Assembly: GCA_965222345.1 (NCBI GenBank)
Contig: CBDCTS010000007.1
Span: 2,117,800 to 2,181,799, forward strand
Origin: JADFGZ01 sp965222345
Lineage (GTDB): Bacteria; Acidobacteriota; Terriglobia; 2-12-FULL-54-10
Length of the DNA: 64,000 nt
Direction of reading: 5' to 3'
Part shown: positions 31,340 through 40,071 of the stretch, piece by piece
How positions within the stretch are numbered: the stretch's first letter is position 1
Layout of the letters: each line of letters begins with the position of its first letter
Position numbers and translations under genes: made by a program
Notes under the pieces: model-generated
Databases searched by the model: none
Seen by the model: the letters and a program-made list of their open reading frames with translations, nothing else
What the model was told of the DNA's origin: nothing

Positions 31340-34300
31340 CTAGAACTGGAACCGCAGGCCCAACTGCATCTGGAAAGGATCGCCGGGATGGTTGTCCCGA
31401 TAATACTCTCCAGAAGGATCGCGTAATTGGTTGAAGGTTGCCGGCGGCGGCACCGAAACAAGCTCGCCATTCTTAAACACCGTTCCCGGTCCGTACATCA
31501 TGTGAGGATGGTCAATCATCACATTGTCGAACCCAAACAGGTTGAAGAACTCCACCGACGCAGTAAATCTTCCTTTTTCGTTGGGAAGAGTAAAGTGCCG
31601 CTGGAACCGCAGACTGACATCGTAAAAGGCCCGGCTCCGGAACGCATTTCTCAGGATAACCTTGCCGTCGATTACAGGACGATCGGTGAATACATCGTCC
31701 TTGTTGTAGTCTAGCATCGGCATCGCATTGAACGGGCGCGCCGAGTTGAGCCGGGCGGTACTGGACACCTCGAAGTTGAACGGCAGCGTGTAAATACCGG
31801 AGGCGATGAACTGGTGCCGCTGATCCGTAAGCGAGTAGTTGTAGTCGTTTTTCAGGTTCGCAGCGCTGTCATAGGCGATCGCGCTGTAGTCCTGTTCCTG
31901 ATCATCGTAGCTGTATTTCCACGACAAGGTGTAATAGGTGTCAATGGTAAAGCGCGGCCGCCGTACGTTGAACGTGGTAGTGAACGCGCGATACAGAGAA
32001 CGAGCCGAGGATTCGGTGATCTGGACGTTGTAGTACTCCGGGGCGTAGGGCCGTTTTCTATTGGAGTAGATAAGCCGGCCGGTTGCATCCGCCACTGGAA
32101 CTCCCTGGTTTATGTCTCGCTGCAGCGAAGTACGTACTGTGTTGATGTAAGTGAAATCCGTTCCCACGAAAACCCCTTGAGCCAGTTCATGCTCGACTCC
32201 GATCTTGAGCTGCACGGCACGTGGATTTCTGAAATTCGGGTCGAAGAAGTTTGCACTTCGCCCCCACCGGGGGCGGTCTGGACGTCAGCCAGCTCAGTTT
32301 GGAGCCTTGAGCACCAGATCGGGTGTGACCGAATCGCCGAAGAAATCTCCTACCTGCGAGGCTGTAAAGGTTGGCAACTGATCTAACGGCGCCGTTGCCA
32401 GATCGGAACCAATCGCGGAGAAGGCTTCCTGGAGACCCGGGAGATGGGTAACCAGCACGCGGCTGGCCAGCCCGGGATTGCCTCCGTTGAAAAGAATCGA
32501 CTGCGCCAACAGGCCCAGATGCGTTGAGCCATAGAACAATCCACCGCCGGCGCGGATTACCGTCTTGTTGGAGTTGCCAATGTCCCAGGCGATCCCCAGG
32601 CGCGGAGCGAACATCCCGGTGTCGTCCGGAATGGATGTGGCCAACGGAAAACGGGATTGCGGCGCTGTGGGCTCGAGGTAATCCGGGTTGAATTGGGCTT
32701 CATACCGGAACCCCGGGGTGAGTGTCAACCCAGGAAGCGGCCTCCACTCATCCTGCACGTAGAATGCGAGCATGTCCATGCCCAGGTCAAGCTCGCCGGT
32801 TCCAATGAACTGCTGGTACTGGAGCGGTTTTCTGGCCAGGTAAGAGTCCAGGCTGTTGAAAAGGTAGAGGGCGTTTGCTCCGGGCTTGAACACCATGTTC
32901 CCGGTGATGCGGGAAAAATCGAATCCCATCTTCATCGAATGGCCGCCATGCACGATCGAAAAATTGTTCACCAATTGCATGCGGTTGTCCGAAGAAGCAA
33001 AACCGAGATTCCCAAATCCCAGTCCGGAAGCCTGCGGTCCGTACGAACCCACCTCTTGGAGTCCGTGCCAGATGGTTACTTCCGGTCCGGTTCCCACGGT
33101 GCTGCGTGGACGCGACTCGTGGGCAAACTGGAATCGCAGTTCATTGATGTGGTTGGGGGACAGGAACGACGTCAACTGCGCCATCGACGTATAGTTTGTG
33201 TTTTCCAGAACCGCTTGTCCGCTAGACGCCCGGTTCGTGAAACTTTCAATGCTGGGTCCGGTGGTCAGGTAGTTCGTCCCCGGATTGTTGTTGGATTGGT
33301 TCTGGATGAAGTCGAACCGGCCGAACAGCGCATGGTTATCTGTGATCTGATGATCGATCCGGTTGATTACAGCCAGAGAGTCGCTGATGGCGGTGATCTC
33401 CTCTTCCGGCGCCGCTGCCAGCAGGGCATTCGCTCCCGGCGTGCCTCGGAGATTCAGGCGGTCCAGAGCCGAAAACAGGATCTGCACCGGCTTGTCTGCC
33501 TGTTGCATTTCCGGCGAGAAAAAGAAGAACGTCCGGTCCTGCACAAGCGGTCCGCCCAGGGAACCCCCGAACTGGGAGATCTGGGAGAGAGCATCCCGCC
33601 CGAATGGATCCACAGCGGACAGATGGCGGTTCCGGCCAAGGAAGAACGCGGAACCGTGCCAACTGTTGGTTCCGGATTTGGTGGACATGTTCACCAGTCC
33701 GCCTGTAGAACGGCCGAACTCGGAGGAAAACACGTTCCGGACGATGTGGAACTCCGCGAGCGCCTCCATGCTGAACGCCGGGGCGGCTTCCCCACGACCG
33801 CGCAAACCGCAGCCGAACGTGCTGTTGTAGTCCCCTCCATCGACGTTCACGTTGGAGTAAATACCCTTCTGCCCGGAGATGGAATAACCATTGCACATCG
33901 GTTCGATCAGCGCGCCGGGTGTCTGCACCAGGAGGTTTTCGATCTGGCGTCCATTTGAGGGCAGGTTGTGGATCTGCACATCTGTGAGAATCGACTTGCC
34001 CGATGCGGCCGTCGCCTCCATGTGGATTGGCTCGGCGGTTACAGCAATGGTCTCGCGGACCGCATCCATCGCGAGGTTGAAGTTGGCTGCGATCGAACTG
34101 CCCAGCGTAACGAAAACCTGCTGCGTGGCAGATCCGAATCCGCTGCTCGACGCCGTCACTTCGTAGAAGCCACGCGGCACGAAGGGTATCACGTAGCGTC
34201 CCTTCACATCGGAAGTGACCATCCGCGTGAGGTTCGTGTCCAGGTTGCGGATACTTACCTCGACGTTGGGAACTACGGCGCCCGAGGGGTCCATAATCTG

Positions 34301-34432
34301 GCCCAGAATCTGGCCGGTGTTGGCCGCCGTCTGCGAATGCAGGCGACCGGGTGTAAACACGATAGCAGTCAGTAATACCAGCAGAGCGATCGCCGTTGGA
34401 CCATCCCTGCGGAACAGCAATAAAGCTTTCAT
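31340..34432 (-). pseudogene. TonB-dependent receptor (Oar-like), interrupted by a 48-bp insertion with stops
   Basis: Starts at ATG 34432 with GGAGG upstream. Order: signal peptide (LLVLLTAIVFTPGRLHSQ), carboxypeptidase-regulatory domain (GQILGQIMDPSGAVVPNVEVS), plug region (NGRQIENLLVQTPGAL), beta-barrel, and a C-terminal LGLRFQF ending in Phe as outer-membrane proteins do. Such receptors import large ligands across the outer membrane. The frame stops at TGA 32294-32296 and continues in the same frame from about 32250 to 31340. Between lies an insertion of exactly 48 bases flanked by the direct repeat GTTTG (32249-32253 and 32297-32301), carrying two in-frame stops. Removing it restores VLKAPN-FFDPNF and one frame of about 1015 residues. 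Two separate polypeptides would not work, so I call it a pseudogene unless stops are read through. Confidence 0.82.
32254..32301. repeat. 48-bp palindromic insertion in the TonB receptor gene
   Basis: Bounded by GTTTG direct repeats; contains the hairpin CGCCCCC-ACC-GGGGGCG (32259-32275) and CTGG/CCAG arms near 32278-32292. Length is a multiple of three. It looks like insertion of a small palindromic element with a 5-bp duplication. Confidence 0.6.
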
Positions 34433-34579
34433 GAAATCCTCCACTCGATCAGAAACCCGTAGCCGCCTCGCGGCAGCATTCAGGTATGAATGGTTGGAAT
34501 GGATCGGCTGCGGATAGTCCTCGCCGGTGAAGGCGCGGAGAGCGCAGCTTATCCTGCAAAAAAAAGAAACGGGTTGGAG

Positions 34580-34939
34580 TTAAGCTTTTGGAGGGGGGGT
34601 GAGGCCGGCTAGAGTGGGATTGAAATAAATTTCTGACCGCTCAGGCACGGATTCGCGAACATGGAATTCCGCCGACAAGGTTTCGGTCGCCGGAGGGGGC
34701 GCCACTCCGAAGAAAATCGCCGCCAGGGAACTTCCTTCGCCGGACGAAGATATGATGCAGATGGCTCCCGGGGCGATATTCTCGATGGGGCACATCTCGC
34801 CGCACTCAGCAGCAACCTCTGGAGAACCAGCAGCAGAAATCACCTGCGCTTCGGGAGGTTCCTCCTCCGCGCACACCATCCACAGCCCGTTGAGAGACAG
34901 CGGAACCAGAAGCACCCAAGTTGCGAGTTGCCTTAACAT
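34580..34939 (-). CDS. small secreted protein of unknown function
   Basis: 119 residues with an N-terminal signal peptide (MLRQLATWVLLVPLSLNGLWMVCA). The mature part has a small cysteine cluster (ECGEMCPIENIAPGAIC) and a Pro-rich end (AGLTPPPKA). No clear RBS precedes the ATG. Family unknown. Downstream on the same strand, about 150 bases away, is the TonB receptor gene, so the two may be co-transcribed. Confidence 0.5.
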   Translation of the reverse strand: MLRQLATWVLLVPLSLNGLWMVCAEEEPPEAQVISAAGSPEVAAECGEMCPIENIAPGAICIISSSGEGSSLAAIFFGVAPPPATETLSAEFHVRESVPERSEIYFNPTLAGLTPPPKA

Positions 34940-35300
34940 GAATTAACATCAGCGAAGATGACTGATGGGGTAAAGTTTGTCAAGAAAATAGTTCTCGAGC
35001 GCTTTCTCGGCCCGCTTCTCCCGGGCAGCGGTCACCACATGGCCCGGCTGGCCTCTCTTGCGCAAAGTATCCCAGAGGCCTCGATGCGCCGCTCCCCAGG
35101 AGCACAGCCCCATGTCGCCGGCGTGTCCTGGATCGGCTTAGATGAGGATCGCTCTGTCGGCCTCGACGGCAATTGGCATCTTGAGCGCGAAGCGGCGCAC
35201 CTTCTCCGGCTCGCGGGAGGTGTGCGCCCTTCTGATCCTGTCACCAACGCGCGGAACGTATGACCACTGCAACACAAAAAATGGAAGAAGGTCACCTGCC
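34940..35300. other. intergenic region, no gene supported
   Basis: Divergent promoter region between the small secreted protein gene and the porin-like gene. A minus-strand frame ending near 35138 has protein-like composition but no RBS or known relative. Confidence 0.35.
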
Positions 35301-36084
35301 ATGACCATAGGAACGCATCTCCTGGGTCTGCTGCGATGCGCAGTGGGCGCGTGGCTGCTTGTTGGGCACGGCGTCTGCACAGACCGAGTTCCATTATCAA
35401 TACGGCAGGCTCACGAACCCGTTCTCGGGCACCAGGGAGTACACCTCCATTCTCACCGTGCAAAATGCGCTGAACTGGCAGTTGGGGGACAGCTTCTTCT
35501 TCGTCGACATCATTGATGATGGCGGCCATGACGGTTTCAACGACAAGAACCTCTACGCCGAGTGGTATCCAACCCTGAGCTTCGGCAAGCTGGCAAGCAA
35601 GGAACTCAGCCTGGGGCCGATCCGGGACATCGCACTCATTGGCGGTATCAACCTCGACGGGGACGCCAATGTCTTAAAGTACCTGCCCGGCGTGCGGGCC
35701 TCCTGGCAGGTGCCGGGCTTTGCGTTCCTCAACACCGACTTGACTGCCTTCATCGACGCCAGCAGCGGTGTCGGGCGGGGTGGCGCTCCCCGCACGAGCA
35801 ACAGCTTCATGGTCGACGTCAATTGGGCGCTCCCCTTCAAGGTCGGCGGCCAATCATTCGCGGTAGCCGGTCATGCCGAGTACATTGGCAGGACGACCGA
35901 CGAACTCGGCAACCAGGGCAGGAGCTGGATTCTCGCACAACCTCAACTCACCTGGGATCTGTGCGCGGTGTTTGGAGCGGCGAACCACCTGCTGGTCGGA
36001 ATCGAATACCAGTACTGGCGAAACAAGCTTGGCACGGATGAGCATGACAACGTCTGCCAACTGCTGGTGATCTGGCGGCTATGA
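35301..36084 (+). pseudogene. Tsx/OmpK-like outer-membrane channel with a frameshift in the signal peptide
   Basis: The mature frame (from about 35362 to TAA-type stop at 36084) encodes about 235 residues resembling nucleoside-specific Tsx/OmpK channels: SAQTEFHYQYGRL at the N-terminus, LNWQLGDSFFFVDI, NLYAEWYPTLSFGKL, and repeating aromatic strands to YQYWRNKLG and LLVIWRL. The signal peptide MTIGTHLLGLLRCAVGAWLLV starts at ATG 35301 in another frame; a one-base shift around 35351-35362 joins them. The only start in the mature frame is a TTG at 35359 that would give no export signal. So either a sequencing error or an inactivated gene. A 12-stranded outer-membrane barrel for small solutes is the expected role. 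Confidence 0.7.
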
Positions 36085-36150
36085 CGCACTACTCCATGGA
36101 CTTCTAAGCGTACAAGCCCTGATGCCGCACAATGACGGATCGGGAGATGG

Positions 36151-36489
36151 TTAAAACAAGGCCATGGCAGACTGGCGGGAGTCACGGATCGGGATGATCT
36201 GATCGAAGCCGCTGATGAGAAAGACTTCCTGGATGTGGTCCTGCATCGCGCACAGGACGAGCTTCCCCTTGCTCGCTTTGAGCTTCTTCGCCGCGATGAG
36301 GAGTGCCCGCATGCCGGAGCTGCTGATGAAGTCTAGACGGTTGAAATCGACGATCAGGCGCTGTTCGTCGTTGTTGATGTGCTCCATGATGATCGATTCG
36401 AACGCGAGAGAGTTCGCGCTGTCGAGACGTCCGACCGGCAGCAGCACCAGGGCGCCGTTGTCTCGTTCTTCTGCGACTTCAATTTTCAT
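36151..36489 (-). CDS. STAS-domain protein (anti-sigma factor antagonist type)
   Basis: 112 residues, ATG 36489 with AGAGG upstream. Full STAS fold: LLPVGRLDSANSLAFESII, RLIVDFNRLDFISSSGMRALLIAAKKLKASKGKLVLC with the phosphorylatable serine region ISSSGM, and HIQEVFLISGFDQIIPI. SpoIIAA/RsbV-type proteins bind an anti-sigma kinase when unphosphorylated. No kinase or phosphatase gene follows; upstream on the minus strand (36540-36610) a short frame ends in EHDLKPASE just before the leader, which may be the end of a lost partner. Confidence 0.88.
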   Translation of the reverse strand: MKIEVAEERDNGALVLLPVGRLDSANSLAFESIIMEHINNDEQRLIVDFNRLDFISSSGMRALLIAAKKLKASKGKLVLCAMQDHIQEVFLISGFDQIIPIRDSRQSAMALF

Positions 36490-36774
36490 CGATATACCTC
36501 TTCTTGGAGTAGGGCTCTATGCCGTGTCGGTTATTCCGATGCCGGCTTGAGATCGTGCTCCAACGTCAAACGGTTCTTACCTTCCACGACTCGCAGGAAA
36601 CTCGGTCGGCCAAGCTCTTGACCGGATGCAGGTCTAGGCCACCTTGACAGAATTGTACACGAGATTGGCGCCCGGCTTCCTGCCGACGATGACCCGGGGA
36701 TTATCCGGTTCGCGGGATAGTGCGGAGAGCCCGTCCGCCGTCCGAGAGAAGGGCATCGTCCGTGCCCGTACTCC

Positions 36775-38285
36775 CTACAATGCCTTCCTTTTGGATAGCG
36801 CCTCCTGCCCGAACCGTTCGGTGGCCTTCAGCGTTTCGCATACATCGTCCCAGGTCGTGGTGTGGTTGACGATGCAGAGCCTGAGCGAAAACGTCTTCCG
36901 GAGAAGCGTCAATGAAATGAAGGCAGGGTCTTCCCAAAAGACGCGGGCGAGCACTGTCCTGTTGATCTCTTCCAGGGCTTCCTCGTCGACATCGATGTCG
37001 GTGGGATTGATCCGGAAGCACACGATTTCCAGCGACACAGGGGTCAGGAGTTCCAGAACCGGGCTCGCCCGGACGTATTCCTCGGCCTATGCGGCCAGTT
37101 CCATCCCCTTCGACACGGCCCGCCGGAACGCGGCCATCCCGAAAGTCTGGACCGACATCCAGACCTTCAAGGCCCGAACCGAGCGGCTCAGTTGTAGGCC
37201 GCGATCCGAGAAGTTGGGGTGATTGGCGCCCCACACCGTGTCCTGGAGGATATCGTGCCGAACCGCAAAGGCGTTCTCCAGCGTGCCCGCTTCCTTCACC
37301 AGAAGACAGCCCGCCTCATACGGTTGGAAGAACCATTTGTGCGCGTCCAGCCCGATCGAATCGGCGCGCTCGATCCCGCGCAAGAGTCTCTTGCCTTGTT
37401 TGGTCACGGTCGCGAAGCCGCCGTAGGCAGCATCGACGTGCAGCCAAATGCCTTCCGCCTGGCAGTAGTCGGCCATCGCTTCCAGCGGATCAATAGCCCC
37501 GGTGACGGAGGTTCCGGCGTTGGCGGCCACCGTGATGGGATTGAACCCCGCAGCGCGGTCGTCGGCCACGGTCCGCGCGAGGGCATCCACGTCCAGGCGA
37601 AAAAGGCCATCGCTCGGAACCGTGCGAATGCACTGCGGTCGAATGCCGATGATCATCGCCGCGCGTCTGAGCGCGCTATGGCTCTGGTCGCTCATGTACA
37701 CGGTTGCGCGCTCGGGGTGGCCCGCCGCTTCCCGCGCCGCAACGAAGGCGTCGAGGCTGGCCGCCGATCCCCCGCTCGTGAAAAGCCCGCCCGCGCTCTC
37801 CGGATAGCCGAGCCAGCGCCGGAACCAGTCAATGACGACCAACTCGAGCTGGCTCGGCCCGCTTGCGACCAGCCAGGTGCATTGGTTGATGTGGTATCCG
37901 GCGGCCAGGAAGTCGGCCAGCACCCCGGGTCAAGTGGGCGAAGAGGGGATGAACCCGAAGCAACGCGGGTGGTCCAACCGCGTCGCGACCGGGAGTATCT
38001 CTCTCGCGACCCGCTCGATGACCCCCTCTGCCGGCCGTCCTCGGGTGGATTCTCCATCAGTCGGTCTATGAGCTCCTGCTTGAACTCTCCGTCCCAGGCA
38101 TTCTCCCCAGGGAGGTGCTCGATTCGCTCCACCAAAAGCTCCGCCGCCTTGCGGGCGAGATCGAGCATGAGTTCGGGCGCCATCTGGAGGCCATCGTGCA
38201 CCTCACCGTTTGCCCCCGAACTCGGCTCTTTAGCGCTTTGTGTTGGGGCGTCTGACTCGTCTCGTATTCCCTTGGGTCGCTCCAT
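36775..38285 (-). pseudogene. group II PLP-dependent decarboxylase, decayed
   Basis: Reading from ATG 38285, the N-terminal half (LDLARKAAELLVERIEHLP, DRLMENPPEDG) loses frame around 38021-38040; the correct frame continues as VIERVAREILPVATRLDHPRCFGFIPSSP and then meets TGA at 37930-37932 in place of the usual Trp. It resumes with VLADFLAAGY, YPESAGGLFTSGGSAASL, GSFDG-like loops, WLHVDAAYGGFA and the PLP lysine in LDAHKWFFQPYEAG. A second stop TAG at 37087-37089 interrupts MELAA/AEEYVR before the C-terminus (ending 36775). One frameshift and two nonsense codons make it non-functional. The parent was an aromatic-amino-acid or related decarboxylase. Confidence 0.9.
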
Positions 38286-38583
38286 TACAGTCCCTTAAGG
38301 TATATTCCTGTGAGGATAACATTTGCAGGGGAGGGAGTGGAAGGGAAGACTGTCGCTACCACACAGACGACGCATGAGGAACACAACGAGGTCCCAGCCT
38401 TTGCCAGTTGTCGGGCCAAGGCAATCTGCCGCTCCGTGAATCATGATCTCTTTATCGGTACATCCCCTGTCGTTTCCAGAATCTGCCGAATCCCTGGCAT
38501 CAAAATTAGCTGCTGCTTCAAAGCTCAACATCACAGAGCTTTTGCAGGCGTCTCAAGAATTTTGATCTGTTCTTAGCCCATCC
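38286..38583. other. intergenic region left of IS copy 2, no gene supported
   Basis: Short frames on both strands lack an RBS and known relatives. The left flank of IS copy 2 shares no duplication with its right flank. Confidence 0.35.
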
Positions 38584-39998
38584 TGTTGTTAGCAAGTTAA
38601 AATGTCCGGTATATGTAGCAAGTGAAATGTCCGCTTTCATGATTCTACCGAAAGTGATTTGGCGCTGACCGAAGGAGCCCGTAGGGCGACGGAGGTGAGC
38701 GCCAAATGGTGTTGTCGGGAAGCCACAGGGCTCCGCCGCCGACCGCCGCACCGGATCGCCACCCCCTCGGAGGAGTAGCGGCCCACCGTGTGCGGCCCAT
38801 AGCCAATGCTTAACGTCCCATCCAGGTGTTCATAGACGGTCACCCGGCAGCCCGCCAGAGTCCCGCGCCAAGGAGTTTTCTCGATCTGGAGGAGGCGGTT
38901 CTCCAGACTGACCGTATTGTCCCGATTCACTATCCGCTGGTGCTGGATCGAGAAGATTCGCTCTAACTCCCGCCTGGCTGACGGCAAAAAGGCGCTGCCT
39001 GGTTGGGTGGCCGGCACGGCAAAGCGCCGGTTGAACTCCCCGATATAGCCCTCCCGCAGGAACCGATTCGCTGCCTCTAGCGTGATGATTCCCCGCAGGC
39101 GCAGTTCCTGCGGCAGCCGCCCTTGCCAGGTCCCGAAGTTCCGCTCGCTGCGTCCCCGCGCCTGCGGCGAATAGGCCGGAATCATCTGAATGCCCAGCTC
39201 CCGCAGGGCGCGGCCCACCTGGGTCAGCCGTTGCCGATCCACCGGCTCGCCCGCCTTCCGGGTCAGGAAGAAATGACTGGCCCGGTCGCTATAAAGGGCG
39301 CAAAAGATCCCCTGCTGCTCGACCACCTCCCGCAGGGCAGCCAGCACCGTCCGCGTCGATTCCTGCTCTACCAGTTGCGCATAGTAAATCTCGCTGCTGG
39401 CATCATCCAGGACCACCAGCAGGTCATACCAGCGATCATCGACAAACCACCGATGCTGGCTCCCATCCAGATGCAGCAGCATTCCCGGCAACGGCCGCCG
39501 GGGCCGCCTCTGGCGGTGCAGGCCCCGCTTCCGCCTCCTGTTCACTAGCCCCGCCCCTTGCAATGCCAGCTTCACCCAGGTGTAGCTCAGCCGGAGGCCG
39601 TGCTCTTCCCGCAGCTTTTCGTGAAAGTGCCGCACGTTGAAGTCAAAGTACTTCTCCTGATACAGCCCCAACACCTTCTCCACCGTCCCCAGGGGTACCC
39701 GCCGCGGACTCGGCTTTCCCCGCCGCCGGTCAAACAGCCCGTCGTAGCCGTACTGCTCGTACCGGCTGCGCCACCGCCTCATCTGCCGGTCGCTGATCCC
39801 GATGATCTCGGCTGCCTGCCACCAGTTGATCCGCTTCCCTATCGCTCGCAAAATTACTTCTTGTATCTTCATCGCCCGCTCCATCGCAGCTTCCGAGTAG
39901 AACTTCATGCCACCTCCTGGCAAAAAGCCCTACCCTACGCCGCTCAAAGCGGACATTTCACATGTTAATTAGACCGGACATATCATGTGCTAACGACA
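38584..39998 (-). mobile_element. IS element of the ISNCY / IS1202 type, copy 2
   Basis: Same 1415-bp sequence and orientation as 14632-16046. The flanks differ: the 17 bases to the left (CTGTTCTTAGCCCATCC) do not match those to the right (CCATGACTTTTCGCAAT), so there is no target duplication. The element ends 16 bases before the -35 of the cassette B promoter. Confidence 0.92.
38637..39908 (-). CDS. DDE transposase, ISNCY/IS1202 type (copy 2)
   Basis: 423 residues, identical in translation to the transposase at 14685-15956, with the same AGGAGG RBS before ATG 39908 and the alternative TTG at 39923. DDE residues lie in HLDGSQHRW, LYSDRASHF and RSERNFGTW. No sign of decay. Confidence 0.93.
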   Translation of the reverse strand: MKFYSEAAMERAMKIQEVILRAIGKRINWWQAAEIIGISDRQMRRWRSRYEQYGYDGLFDRRRGKPSPRRVPLGTVEKVLGLYQEKYFDFNVRHFHEKLREEHGLRLSYTWVKLALQGAGLVNRRRKRGLHRQRRPRRPLPGMLLHLDGSQHRWFVDDRWYDLLVVLDDASSEIYYAQLVEQESTRTVLAALREVVEQQGIFCALYSDRASHFFLTRKAGEPVDRQRLTQVGRALRELGIQMIPAYSPQARGRSERNFGTWQGRLPQELRLRGIITLEAANRFLREGYIGEFNRRFAVPATQPGSAFLPSARRELERIFSIQHQRIVNRDNTVSLENRLLQIEKTPWRGTLAGCRVTVYEHLDGTLSIGYGPHTVGRYSSEGVAIRCGGRRRSPVASRQHHLALTSVALRAPSVSAKSLSVES

Positions 39999-40014
39999 CC
40001 ATGACTTTTCGCAA

Positions 40015-40043
40015 TTGACCTAACTATCTTTGCCTGCTAGGAT
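40015..40043 (+). promoter_or_regulatory. sigma70-type promoter of cassette B
   Basis: TTGACC (40015-40020), 17-base spacer, TAGGAT (40038-40043) with TGC just before it (extended -10). The ATG is 28 bases downstream with AGGAGAGAG between. Confidence 0.65.
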
Positions 40044-40071
40044 TAGCCAGCAAAACAGGAGAGAGACGACA

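Noticed and set aside
31340..34432. Two compensating frameshifts in the TonB receptor
   Set aside because: The two parts are in the same frame and the extra 48 bases have GTTTG at both ends, so a single in-frame insertion is simpler.
38295..38576. Overlapping small frames on both strands between the decarboxylase remnant and IS copy 2
   Set aside because: No RBS, no recognisable motifs, composition not protein-like.
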